Positions 38,685 through 46,599 of a stretch of 64,000 nucleotides of DNA are shown one piece after another (within the stretch, counting starts at the first letter, position 1; every line of letters starts with the position of its first letter). The notes under the pieces are model-generated. The model was not told where the DNA came from. It saw only the letters and a program-made list of their open reading frames with translations, and searched no databases. Source of the stretch: Ricordea florida. Its lineage: Eukaryota; Cnidaria; Anthozoa; Corallimorpharia; Ricordeidae. The stretch spans positions 26,683,052-26,747,051 of the forward strand of contig OX453283.1 in the NCBI GenBank assembly GCA_949710005.1. Reading direction: 5' to 3'. A program made the position numbers and the translations under genes.

Positions 38685-39442
38685 TAATAATAGCAGCAAT
38701 CAAAAACCATCTTTTATTATATGTTTGTTATGTAGCTTGGTTAAAGGCTGGTTAATACAACTTACCATTCCAATTCCCATTATAAGTCCTTTTGTTACTT
38801 CTGTTTCATAATGAAAAAGTTCCTGAATCTGGACAAAGAAGAACATCATGTTAACTTGACACTCTACAGTAGCATTCTTTAACCCTGCCTTCCTTTCTTC
38901 AATTCCTCCAGCACTGAACCAGATTATAACAGGTTCCTGAGGTTTGATTCTAGGAGTAAAAAGGAAAGTGCTTACTAATGTTTTAACCAATATAGTACTA
39001 ACCTTTCCTGATAATATATTCACCATAAGATATCTATATTGGTTTGCCAAAGCCACACAAACAGTTCCTCCCTCAACAGCCTATCAAATGTGGAAAATAC
39101 AACAGTACATTATTGCTGTTATCACTGTAATCATTATCATCATCATCGTCATCATTGTCATCTTCATCATCTTCACCTTCATTATCATTTTCATCTTCAA
39201 CTTTATCATTTTCAACATCATTACCACCATCATTAACATCATTACCCCCATCATCAACATCGTTACCACCATCATCAACATCATTATCACCATCATCAAC
39301 ATTGTTATCACCATCATCATCATTATCAACATCATAAAAATCATCACCATTGTCATTATTATCATCATCAAAATCATTATCACCATCATCAACATTATCA
39401 TCACCATCATCTTCAGCACCTTGATCTTTATCATCATTATCC

Positions 39443-39473
<31 letters not shown>

Positions 39474-39955
39474 TATAATATCATTGTCATAGTCATTATT
39501 ATTGCCAGTATTACCCACCATCTGAATAACTGGAGACTGATATCTCACCATATACAGAGGAGGTTCTGGGAGAGGTATCTCCTTCAATGGTACAATCTTG
39601 TCCTCAGTGACAGACAGAATGTGAATGGCCTTTTTCTTACTGAGTGCCATGCAAACCTGCATAACATAATATATCTGTGATTTCAGGGCTCCTATAGTAT
39701 GTACTGCAATAATTAGGAATAAAACTCTAGTCAAACCAAATTATCAAAATGAGATGATTTAAAGCAGACTACCTAGTGATCCAAAAACTGGTAAATCTTA
39801 TATTTGAAAGTGTGATTGAAAATAATTTGACCTACTTAGTATTTTAATACAATCTTTAGCAATTGGTATTAATCTTTTAAGCCCCAATATCAATATTCAT
39901 TTTCTCCTTAAACTACGGGTATTCTCATATAATAATATACATGAAAAAATTACTC

Positions 39956-39988
<33 letters not shown>

Positions 39989-42900
39989 TGTAACACCAGT
40001 GCAAAAAGTGTAATACCAGTGCAAAAAGTGTAACACCAGTGCAAATTACACATCGATTTTCTGGATTATGATATTCTTTATTTTTAAACGAACCGCTTTG
40101 AGTTCGTAGCGTTATCAGTTGACCTTCAGTTAATAAAGTGTCAAATCCGCGTCAAATGCTTACTTCCTGTCCGTCCGCAATGAGATCTTCCGGCACTTCC
40201 TCCAGGTGAATTTTTTCATGTTTATATTATTAATAAGTAATCATACGGCTTTTCTCGTTCAATTTGGAATTAACTTGTACTTGTGAGTTTTTCAAAAAGC
40301 TGAAATTGCACTCGCCGAAGCGGCTCGTGCAATTTCAGCTTTTTGAAAAACTCACTCGTGCAAATTAATTCCAAATTGAACTCGAAACCGTATGATTACC
40401 TTTACTAATAAAACTAGGTTCATGGGACAAACGTCCTGCATACTGAGAGAACTAATATTCTAGATATCAAAGTGAAACAGTTGTGAAAGTGCAGTACTTT
40501 CCCAGCTGAGCTAAACCAGTCATCTATGCTGGGAACAGATCAATAGTGGGTTCATAAATGCAAATACAACTCTAGGGAATGTTTGGATCTTGACTTAATT
40601 TAAAACAGTCAGCCAAAAACCATTATAAAATGTCCTCACGACATTACTCTGTTTCATTCTTCCCAATCAACATGAGCATTTACAGTACCTCTGTGGCAAA
40701 TGGATCAAAGTTGTTAGGATTGTCATTTCGACAAATGGCTGACACCTGGAAGATAAATATTAAAAACATTTTTAATGCACTTGTAAATATTTTTAATACG
40801 GTTTTAAACATTTTTAATGCGGTCTCAAGTATTCCGATACATGGATTATGTAGAAACAGCTGACACCTAGACTCACCCCCTTGAACCTGTCCCGAAAACC
40901 CGTCATCAAAAACTGTTGAGATTGTGATTAAGAAAAAGTCATGAATTAATTCATTGTTCTGAGAAATAAGAAAAAGTTGTTATGCAAAAATAATATTGAT
41001 GTAAAAAAATGTTTGACTAAGCTCACCTCTAAGCCAAACATGGTAAACATCAATATGGCTCCTGTGATAAAACAAATAGCACAAAGAATAAAAACTGACG
41101 ATGCAGTAAATAATTATATCATAAAAATTATTATTAAAATAATGAGTTAAGATAGAAATACCTCTGATTAACTGTCCTGACCAAGCAACAAATTTTGATT
41201 CACAATCATATTCTGATTAATGATGTAATCTTCTAGTACGGCTATAATAGTAATACTGTATACTGATCATGATTTTAGCTGCATGTCAACATTATAGATT
41301 AAAATGAATTTCAGGTCAAAATGGTTCCAAACTAGCTTGATTAATTTTGTTTTTTTCTTTGTTTCAGATCAATTTCCATAATCCTCCAATAATCTGAAAC
41401 AAAGAAAAAAACAAATCAAACTAGTTTGGAACCATTTTGATCTGAAATTCATTTTAATCTACAACATCAACCCTGACTTACCATCACAAAGCACCAGGAG
41501 CCTGTTGATTGGTGGACAAGTTACTACTTGTTGAACTGGCTTTTTCTGAAGAAAAAAATTGACCGAATTAAGAGAAAATATCACAAGACTGTGAGACAGT
41601 TAATGTTGGTCTTAGTCCTTTGAGTCCCAGTGGTGACCAGTATCCAATTTCTCATTACAATATTCACTGTTCATCAACCATTCATGTTATGAGAATAAAA
41701 GAAATGATCAACAAAAAAGAGTTGTACTGATATTTAACGACATTCTCCTCACTAATACCATAACAAATATGTGAGAACAGTTAGGAGACAATGAATATTG
41801 ATTTTGGGACTTAAAGGGTAAAGACCTTGGGCCTACATTTTCTCAGTATGGCCCTTGCACTTGGTCAATAAGATACATATTATATACTTACCATTCCAAG
41901 ATGCTTGCATGCTTGAAGGCCTGACTGGAAAGTCGTCTTTCCCAAAGGTGAGACACCTTCATCAATAATATAATGAAGTACAAAGCTGTGTATAAAGGAA
42001 CTAACTTAATTTGAGAAGTCAAAAATTGGAAAGAAGTAAGTTATCCATATCATAAAGTTAGTGTAAAGGTAAAAGAACATATGAGCCAAGAGGTCAACAT
42101 GGCCAGAGATAGTTGTACCACCATAAGGAAAAAAAGCAGCTTCTCTTTCATCTTACACTAGTAAAACTAAGATCAATTTGACTTGTTCAATAAACCTATT
42201 GTCTATTTAACACTAACAATATACATGACTATACAGATTTTACTCTGGCTAACCCCAGACCATTATTTTTACTCGTCACAGGGAGAGCTCTCTGGGCTTA
42301 AAGGGTTAAAAACTATCTCTCTTAACCCTTTAAACTCCAAGAGTAACTTTATAGATTTTACTCTGGCTAACGCCAGACGATTTTTCCTCATCACAGGAAG
42401 ACCCCTTAGGGCTTAAAGGGTTAAAACTATCTCCCTTAACCCATTAAGCTCTAAGAGTGACTAAATAGATTCTACTCTGGTTAATGGCAGACGATTTTAC
42501 TTGTCACAGGGAGACGCCTTAGAGCTTATAGGGTTAAAAAACTACCGTATTTACCCGTGTATAATGAGCACATTTTTACCAAAAATTTCAGTTTGAATTT
42601 GCAATACATATTATACACGGAACCCATTGATTAGGAACGTTCTCATCAGCATACTCTAAACAACAAAACAAAAGCTTAAATGTAACTGTTAATGACTACA
42701 ATTCAAGTTACTACTGCTAAAAAGTTTTCCATTTTGGTCTGTGAAGGAATTTAAATGACATGAAACAAAACATCTAACAAGAACAACAAAATAACATGTT
42801 TATCTCAAGCAATCAAAAGTTTAAGGAATGAGAAGAACCAAGTGACAGTCAGTGGTGTTCTGAGAAGATGGACAACTTAAAATCAACGATGATTATTAAC

Positions 42901-44528
42901 CAAAAACCGCAAGGCCTGCTTTTTGTTACGCATTCCAGGCAATCCCGACAGCATTGCTCAAGCAAGATTGTTGATCAGCCACCATTTTGTATGATATAAA
43001 CATAGCGTGGATTGGGACGAGCACTATTTGCTGCATTTCTAACATGGTGGCCAAGCACAATTGAACTTTATTATGGGCACTAGTATTAATATTCATACAG
43101 CACAAACTGCCTGCTCTACAGGCTATGTTCAAATAAGAAAACAAGCCATTTTTCTTTCAATACATGATTTCACAAAAATCAACTACTGGTTTTGTTTGCG
43201 CAAATCTTGTTTTCTTATTTTTTTTCCAAATTATGGTCGAAAATATAGGGTGCGTATTATACATGGGCGCATATTATACACAGGTAAATATGGTATCTCT
43301 TTTACCCCTTTACCCCCAACGCTAGGCAATTTTACTTGTCACAGAAAGACCCCTTAGGGCTTAAATTAACAAGAAATCATACAGCTTTCTCATTTAACCT
43401 GTGATGTATTTACATTCATGATTTTTCCAAAAAGCTCAAATTACACTTGCCAAAGTAGAGGTCCTGTTAGAGGGGTTCTTTATGTCGCCCGTCTGAGTTT
43501 CAAACCTTTTCACGTCGCAATTTGGGAAGGTTCACAGGTCGCTGTCGTAATTTTGCGTGAGCGGCTAATTGTTCGTCATCATTTCAGCTCCTTCATGTCG
43601 CCGTTTCAAGGCCATGTTGCTTGTTGGAATTTACCCCAAAAAGGGCCTCAAAGTAGCTCAGGCAGTTTGAACTTTTTGGAAAACTCAGTTGTGCAAATAA
43701 ATTACAAACTGAACTCAAAGCCAGAAGATTACCATTATTAATTAGTAAAGGTAATAAAATGATTTTAAGTGTAATTTGGAATAAATTAGCACAAGTAAAT
43801 TCATCGAAGACTAAACAAATATTATTTGTACAAATCTGTAGAACTGATGTGTTGTCTTTGAAAAATTTGCGAGTGTTTGTTTATTCCAATTTGCACTCAG
43901 AAACATTTGATCTGACTTCATATACGTAATTTCAAATTTCTGCATTTGATTTCAGCTTTCAAACCTCAACTCCAGCTTCCAGTACAGTTTGGGTCAAGAT
44001 TTCCGCACAGGTCCCTACTAATCATTATGCATGGAGCAGATGAATTGTTTAGGGCAATCTAAGAACAAAACGGAGCGGCTACAGCATGCATAATGAAGTA
44101 GGGACCTGTGCGGAAACCATTCCCAGTTTGGGATTAATTTACGTGTTCTCAGCCAATCAGCACGTTGAAATATTTGCATGTATATATGATAACAAATATG
44201 TGCAATAAAATGAATGATCTGATCACGAACGAGATGTGGACGCATAATTCAACGTCTATAGTCAGCTCACCAATCAGATGTACCAATGTATAAATTCTGA
44301 GCTGCGCAGTCTAAACATTCCACCTGAAATGAGAGAGACAGTCAGATGAAGTCAGCTCTTTCACTGTAATATGTAATGTCAGACTGAAACAATGATTTAC
44401 TCTTTCATGAAATGGAAATTTATGATTTGAAAGGGACCAAAATTTCAGCTCACCGATTTTGGTCTGTCGGCAGACGTAGTAACAATACGCTCGATGACTG
44501 GTGCAAGCTCAAAAGCTTTGAAACTCAT
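19816..44528 (-). CDS. TGFBRAP1: TGFBRAP1 / Vps3-like CORVET subunit, complete, 31 exons
   Basis: Tethering-complex subunit acting at early endosomes with Rab5. In-frame exons (5' to 3' on the minus strand): 44454-44528, 44271-44323, 41892-41985, 41482-41545, 41027-41061, 40877-40912, 40689-40745, 39549-39656, 39003-39080, 38766-38828, 38370-38533, 36927-36975, 34789-34881, 34619-34714, 33763-33849 (perhaps to 33859), 32477-32558, 32298-32353, 31007-31048, 30449-30571, 30275-30345, 28648-28716, 28152-28224, 26868-27002, 25945-26045, 25302-25416, 23655-23744, 23222-23289, 23056-23128, 22020-22154, 20080-20135, 19816-20002. Together they give about 875 aa; human is 860. The N-terminal CNH domain begins MSFKAFELAPVIER. 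Vps39_1 and clathrin-repeat-like parts follow. The C-terminus has a zinc-ribbon-like Vps39_2 motif (LCQSCRRPF..ARYPNG..HIHC). An acceptor around 33849-33859 is ambiguous and a microexon there may be missed. Confidence 0.95.
20187..20246. mobile_element. Solo arm of the foldback MITE at 3751-3897
   Basis: About 60 bp (AATGACATTAATTGATCATC through CACAACTTAAGCAGCTGT) match one arm of the element in the GBE1 intron. The second arm is absent. Confidence 0.7.
20288..20509. repeat. (ACT)n/(GCT)n microsatellite
   Basis: A trinucleotide run, mainly ACT with GCT interruptions, in the TGFBRAP1 intron between exons 22020-22154 and 20080-20135. Confidence 0.95.
20536..21940. repeat. 1.4-kb AGTGGC/AGTGGT hexamer satellite in TGFBRAP1 intron
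   Basis: A long array of hexamers AGTGGC, AGTGGT and AGTAGT with higher-order blocks (for example a GGTATTAGTTGTAGTAGTAG marker that returns several times). It ends about 80 bp from the donor of exon 22020-22154. It keeps every frame open on both strands, so the ~450-510 aa frames there are artefacts of composition. Confidence 0.95.
22238..23035 (-). repeat. ~107-bp satellite, cluster A (about 7 copies)
   Basis: Each unit contains ACAGTACAGTACTGTTCAGT, GGTCACACTGCATGGTTTGA and AGAACCACACTGTATAGTAA. It ends about 20 bp before the TGFBRAP1 exon at 23056-23128. Other clusters are at 25436-25915 (inverted), 27105-27505 (same orientation) and 51890-52265 (inverted). Confidence 0.95.
23340..23518. 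mobile_element. CTAACGCTCG-family MITE, internally shortened copy
   Basis: Outer arms (AAATTGGGTAAATCAAACGA and complement) and the GCAGCACCAGTTTCTTTA tail are present, but the central CTAACGCTCG part is lost. Confidence 0.75.
24275..24505. repeat. CTTTCACTCCCAAG satellite/MITE, two units
   Basis: Two ~114-bp units with the linker AAAACTATCTCTCTTAA between them, same orientation to each other. See 33057-33402 for the best copies. Confidence 0.85.
24640..24960 (+). mobile_element. 3' end of a retroelement (Penelope-like or similar)
   Basis: A plus-strand frame (about 24655-24890) reads IHVKLHPNNINRDNG then EIPEAWMPTIKKHNN. This is like the extreme C-terminus of GIY-YIG/Penelope-type polyproteins, where a phrase 'NRDNG..(I/L)P' precedes the stop. 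Downstream is GTCGAAACGTCGCGATCAAC, typical of such 3' ends. The rest of the element is missing. Class assignment is moderate. Confidence 0.55.
25000..25145 (-). mobile_element. tRNA-derived SINE fragment
   Basis: On the minus strand an A-box-like ACACAGTGGTAGAGCGG and a B-box GGTTCGACTCC are spaced as in tRNA. A non-tRNA tail follows. Confidence 0.6.
25436..25915 (+). repeat. ~107-bp satellite, cluster B (inverted, about 4.5 copies)
   Basis: Units read CAGTACTGTACTGTGGTACT, TTTTACTATACAGTGTGGTT and CAAACCATGCAGTGTGACCA, the complement of cluster A. It lies between TGFBRAP1 exons 25945-26045 and 25302-25416. Confidence 0.95.
26100..26345. mobile_element. Dispersed element (GCGGACAAGATG...TTGGTCAATA family), copy 1
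   Basis: Phrases AGCGGACAAGAT, CTGATTGGCTACCTGAG and CGCGCTTGGTCAATAA recur at 35190-35650 (inverted) and, split by two insertions, at 59695-60690. Confidence 0.65.
26378..26811. mobile_element. MITE with 3-bp TAA duplication
   Basis: Inverted ends AGGCTGGTTTTCACTAGCGA and complement; TAA flanks both sides (26375-26377, 26812-26814). The interior has many GGAGTCGTAAGC-like motifs in both orientations. PIF/Harbinger-type by TSD length. It lies 57 bp from TGFBRAP1 exon 26868-27002. Confidence 0.8.
27105..27505 (-). repeat. ~107-bp satellite, cluster C (about 3.7 copies)
   Basis: Same orientation as cluster A, with a shared variant (CCACATATAAGAAAGTTAGA) that marks local amplification. Confidence 0.95.
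27580..27815 (-). mobile_element. tRNA-derived SINE (GATTTGATTTG tail)
   Basis: The minus strand has A-box TGGCACAGTGGTAAGAGCG and B-box GGTACGATTCC, a body, and a GATTTGATTTGATTTGTGC tail near 27620. Its 5' head merges into the 24-bp minisatellite at 27791-28130. Confidence 0.75.
27791..28130. repeat. 24-bp minisatellite (about 14 copies) derived from a SINE head
   Basis: The unit is CCCTGCTCCCCAACACTGCG plus CCAA. The complement of its core (GCAGGGTTGGCGCAGTG) equals the start of the adjoining tRNA-like head. The 24-bp period is divisible by 3, so several frames stay open without being genes. It ends 22 bp before TGFBRAP1 exon 28152-28224. Confidence 0.9.
28751..29012. mobile_element. MITE with CAGGGCTGCAAATAA ends
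   Basis: CAGGGCTGCAAATAA at the left and TTATTTGCAGCCCTG at the right, with GGTCGGACA/TGTCCG motifs inside in opposite orientations. Confidence 0.75.
29208..29455. repeat. ~69-bp tandem repeat (about 3.6 copies)
   Basis: The unit contains CCCCTTATCATAGTAAGAGA, ATACGGAAGATGCGTTCT and TTACCTCATTTTCTCTTGAT. It is intronic in TGFBRAP1. Confidence 0.9.
29540..29822. mobile_element. MITE with nested palindrome (AATTATTCGCC / GGTGATTAT), copy 1
   Basis: A palindromic head (AATTATTCGCC...GGCGAATAATT) is joined to arms TATAAATACACAGGTGATTA and TAATCACCTGAGTATTTATA. A reverse-complement copy is at 52548-52930 in C1orf131. Confidence 0.75.
29880..30245 (-). mobile_element. tRNA-derived SINE, antisense, with duplicated body segment
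   Basis: The minus-strand head has TAGCGTGGTGGGTAACGCGG and GGTCCGGGATTCAA. The body segment with CACCTGGGAGTATT and GGATGGGATGCTAGTC occurs twice (29897 and 30012). Confidence 0.65.
31716..32210. repeat. (GTT)n-rich microsatellite, ~490 bp
   Basis: TTGTTGTTA/TTGTTATTG trinucleotide array with ATGG and ACTG interruptions, intronic in TGFBRAP1. Frames through it (poly-L/V or poly-N/T) are composition artefacts. Confidence 0.95.
33057..33402. repeat. Three apparently identical 114-bp units (CTTTCACTCCCAAG satellite)
   Basis: Units start at 33057, 33171 and 33285, each exactly 114 bp and reading the same on inspection. Each has inverted ends AACCCTTTCACTCCCAAG and CTTGGGAGTGAGAGGGTT plus a linker TTAAGGGAGATAGTTTTT. 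Confidence 0.95.
34018..34095. repeat. Short inverted repeat (GTCTGGTTTGATCGTCC)
   Basis: GTCTGGTTTGATCGTCCGG and GGACGATCAAACTAGAC face each other over about 70 bp. They are followed by TCCTGGGTTCAAACC, which also occurs at 57004. Probably a repeat fragment. Confidence 0.55.
34327..34553. mobile_element. CTAACGCTCG-family MITE, copy near TGFBRAP1 exon 34619-34714
   Basis: GAAATTGTGATAATCAAACG arm, the GGGCTAACGCTCGAAACGTC core on one side only, the complementary arm, and the GCAGCACCAGTTTCTTTA tail. Confidence 0.8.
35190..35650. mobile_element. GCGGGCAAGATG...TTGGTCAATA element, copy 2
   Basis: GTTATTGACCAAGCGTGAGG at the left and CTTGCCCGCTCGGGTAGCCA at the right match the complement of the 26100-26345 copy. 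An internal CTTGGTCAATAAAGGA adds an inverted piece. Confidence 0.65.
35777..36085 (+). mobile_element. tRNA-derived SINE, copy 2 (tRNA-Asp-like head)
   Basis: Same head (TTAGCTCAGTTGGTAGAGCG) and body as 2920-3215. The anticodon stem pairs poorly and the B-box reads GAGTTCAAACCTC, so it is a decayed SINE. Confidence 0.8.
37005..37740. repeat. ~73-bp satellite (TGAGTAATCTGATTGGCTCA), TGFBRAP1 intron, interrupted
   Basis: Units contain TGAGTAATCTGATTGGCTCA, CTATCTCAGGATATTCAACA and TATATACCAACTCAGCAACC. A ~260-bp unrelated block (about 37225-37495, with AATGCCGCAGTCTGATTGGC) interrupts the array. The same unit occurs at 57985-58210 and 58535-58675 in ILVBL. Confidence 0.9.
38630..38700. repeat. 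(AAT)n microsatellite
   Basis: AAT run between TGFBRAP1 exons 38766-38828 and 38370-38533. Confidence 0.95.
39115..39500. repeat. (ATC)n-rich microsatellite, ~380 bp
   Basis: CATCATCACCATCATCAAC-type run lying between TGFBRAP1 exons 39549-39656 and 39003-39080. Long open frames across it are artefacts. Confidence 0.95.
40225..40425. mobile_element. Palindromic MITE (GAAATTGCAC core)
   Basis: Arms TCAAAAAGCTGAAATTGCAC and GTGCAATTTCAGCTTTTTGA face each other, with TTCAATTTGGAATTAA outside on both sides. A diverged, enlarged relative is at 43385-43745. Confidence 0.8.
41299..41462. mobile_element. Foldback MITE (AGATTAAAATGAATTTCAG)
   Basis: Arms of about 70 bp, AGATTAAAATGAATTTCAGG and its complement ending AATTCATTTTAATCT, with TTTGTTTCAGAT near the loop. 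It lies between TGFBRAP1 exons 41482-41545 and 41027-41061. Confidence 0.85.
41615..41820. mobile_element. AACCCTTTAAGTCCC MITE, copy 3
   Basis: Same interior as 9122-9332, ending GGGACTTAAAGGG. Confidence 0.75.
42240..42540. repeat. CTTTCACTCCCAAG-type satellite, three diverged units
   Basis: Three units of about 100-115 bp with TTTTACTCTGGCTAACGCCA and GGGCTTAAAGGGTTAAAA, a subfamily in which CACTCCC has changed. The linker AACTATCTCTCTTAACCC is kept. Confidence 0.8.
42545..43293. mobile_element. DNA-transposon remnant with TA duplication (CCGTATTTACC ends)
   Basis: Left end CCGTATTTACCCGTGTATAA, right end TTATACACAGGTAAATATGG; TA flanks both sides (42543-42544, 43294-43295). This end sequence and a TA duplication fit a pogo/Tc1-mariner-type element. 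No transposase frame remains. Confidence 0.7.
43385..43745. mobile_element. Diverged palindromic element related to 40225-40425
   Basis: Outer parts match the family (CCAAAAAGCTCAAATTACAC; TTTTTGGAAAACTCA; GATTACCATTATTAATTAGT) around a ~200-bp unrelated centre. Confidence 0.55.
43993..44123. mobile_element. hAT-like MITE, 8-bp target duplication CAGTTTGG
   Basis: CCGCACAGGTCCCTAC and GTAGGGACCTGTGCGG form the inverted ends. CAGTTTGG flanks both sides (43985-43992, 44124-44131). A family member is at 52054-52206. Confidence 0.85.
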
Positions 44529-45332
44529 CTCAAAAACAGAAAACCTTTACAGTTACCAAAATAGTTTGCCGTCTGCCATATTGTTCCATAACTTTTGATC
44601 GCGGGCTCAAGTTATGAACAATTTGGCCCAGTCTCTTAGCAGTGAAACACTGTGCTCAATCATCGGTGGTTCGTGGGTGGACATGCGTGGGCGCGCGTAC
44701 AGACCGTAAACCATCAATCATTCTAATGACTCATAAAGTTGGAATTCATTCGAGGTATCCCTTTGTCTATAGTAATTGTTCTTATTTTCTCGACAATTCA
44801 CCATCTAAAATTTAATCAATTCAGCACCAAATCGTTGCTGAGAAGGTCAAAAAAAATTCCTTGGTACAAAAAGGAAAATTGAATGTTAGTCGCCAGATTA
44901 GTTCTTTCGTGGAATTAGTTCATAATTTGTTTTGCTGCCCGTGCACGAGAACAATTCCAAAAATGTATCTTTTGATAAAGTCATTAAGTTCGGGCTGCAT
45001 TCTACGAGAGGTTCACAATCCTTTTGTATTTCATTTTTTTTTACTCGTTTCTTTATTATTGACAGCAAGCAAGAGCCCTTCTCTGGTGATGGGCTTGTGC
45101 ATCTAGTAAAATCTCGCGACCTTCCAGAGCTGTGTGCCCTGAGGGTGGGGACTCCATATATGGTGTTGCCATAACAATAATGAATTTTACCCGCATTAAA
45201 TTACTGAATGTCACTGCGACCAATTTGCCAACACTGTGACTTTAACGAGTCAAGTGAGGAAGACAGGACATAAAGTAAGCAAAGTTCTTGTGTTTTCGTT
45301 TCTAGCTTTCTCTACACCGTTCATCGACGAAG
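44529..45332. promoter_or_regulatory. Shared head-to-head intergenic region of TGFBRAP1 and the PDZ gene
   Basis: About 0.8 kb separates two divergent start codons (44528 minus, 45333 plus). No repeat family was recognised inside it, in contrast to most noncoding DNA of the window. This fits a conserved bidirectional promoter. No TATA box is claimed. Confidence 0.5.
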
Positions 45333-46124
45333 ATGGCGACTGTATTCGATGCCGACTCCGTTTCTGTGCCAAGAATAGTTACCATGGTTCGTGGAGCGGA
45401 CGGCTATGGGTTTAATCTTCATGGCGAAAAAAACACTCATGGCCAGACGATCAGTGCTGTGGATAGTGGAGGGCAGGCCGAACGAGGGGGACTTCGAGTC
45501 GGAGACAAAGTTATCGAAGTGAACGGCATGAATGTGGAAGCTTGTTCGCATAACGAAGTCGTGAAGCGGATAAAAATGAACGAAAACGAAGTGTCTATGT
45601 TGGTCATTGATCCGATAACCGAGGCATATCTGAGAAAGAAAGAGCGGCCTATTACCGCAGATATGGCGAACCTAATGACGGTATATCAACAGGAAGAAGT
45701 TAAGAGTGAAGTGAAAGATGCTGAACCCGAAGAAAGCGTTCAAACACCAGTTGTTCCTAGCGACAAGCCCGAAGAGGCGAATGTTGTCGAAGCTGCTCCG
45801 CCCCAGTATGAAGATACAACACAAGCTGATGCTTGCGATGCAAGCGCTGAAGTCGCGAGCGACACGGCAATACCAGAAGAAGTGAAACAGCTCAACGAAT
45901 TGCTGAATAATGAGCAGGCAAAAGAAGAGCCTGCTTCCCAGCCAGAACCTGCTTCCCAGCCGGAGCCTGCTCCCGTGATGAACAACGGAACGACAGAAAC
46001 ACCAAAACCACAGCCTGCCGTGCAGCTACCTTCTAAACCTACTTCAAAACCTCTTCGTAGCACCATTAAACAGCAAAAAACTGAAAGTTGGGATGAAAAG
46101 TATAAGAAATTCCAGCAGTTGTGA
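45333..46124 (+). CDS. Single-PDZ NHERF-like scaffold with ezrin-binding-like tail, intronless
   Basis: The 263-aa protein starts in a good context (AAGATGG). Residues about 14-95 form a PDZ domain with carboxylate-binding loop GYGFNLHGEK, then SAVDSGGQAERGGLRVGDKV and IEVNGMNVE, followed by VIDP. This is closest in character to NHERF/EBP50 PDZ domains. Residues about 105-235 are acidic and proline-rich, with a duplicated EPASQP. The C-terminus (ESWDEKYKKFQQL) keeps the spacing of the NHERF1 ezrin-binding tail: W, basic residues, F, then terminal L. A membrane-cytoskeleton adaptor role is inferred. Vertebrate NHERF1/2 have two PDZ domains, so this is a minimal architecture. A 5' UTR intron is possible (CGTTTCTAG just upstream). 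Confidence 0.85.
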   Translation: MATVFDADSVSVPRIVTMVRGADGYGFNLHGEKNTHGQTISAVDSGGQAERGGLRVGDKVIEVNGMNVEACSHNEVVKRIKMNENEVSMLVIDPITEAYLRKKERPITADMANLMTVYQQEEVKSEVKDAEPEESVQTPVVPSDKPEEANVVEAAPPQYEDTTQADACDASAEVASDTAIPEEVKQLNELLNNEQAKEEPASQPEPASQPEPAPVMNNGTTETPKPQPAVQLPSKPTSKPLRSTIKQQKTESWDEKYKKFQQL

Positions 46125-46539
46125 AGTTATTCACTTAGCTCTAGATATTAAAAGAGTATTTCCAACGGTTCGAACGGAACATTGTTGCAAAGACCAGCTA
46201 GCGAAAGGGAAGTGTAAATCTTGAGCATTTTCCTAGCTTTATCTTAGTAACAGAATGCAGTCCCACTTTAGAAATATATGAAACGGTATTTTTGAAATGA
46301 AGTGTAGGTATAGTTTGACTTGTACACGATTTTTGTACTCAGCAAATGAATATATGCGTTTTTGTGGCCAGCTACATCATTGTGATTCACGTTGCTATTG
46401 GCGGCCATATTTCTGTTCTTCAAGAGATTAAAAATTGTTCTGGCATACTTCTAGTTTCGACTAGCTTTGTTAGCTCTTCGTGATGGAATGGTTTTAATTC
46501 ATTTTTTCAGAATATCTCTTGGTTCAAGTATTCAAAATT

Positions 46540-46556
46540 AATAAATAGCGAATAAA
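46540..46556 (+). terminator. Polyadenylation signals of the PDZ gene
   Basis: Two AATAAA hexamers (46540-46545 and 46551-46556) lie about 0.4 kb after the stop codon. Confidence 0.5.
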
Positions 46557-46599
46557 TAAATAGCGATTCACACTTGATTGTACACAGCTGTGTCTAGAT

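Noticed and set aside
38944-39734. Long Ile-rich plus frame and Met-rich minus frame
   Set aside because: ATC/GAT microsatellite; only the 39549-39656 part of the minus frame is a real TGFBRAP1 exon.
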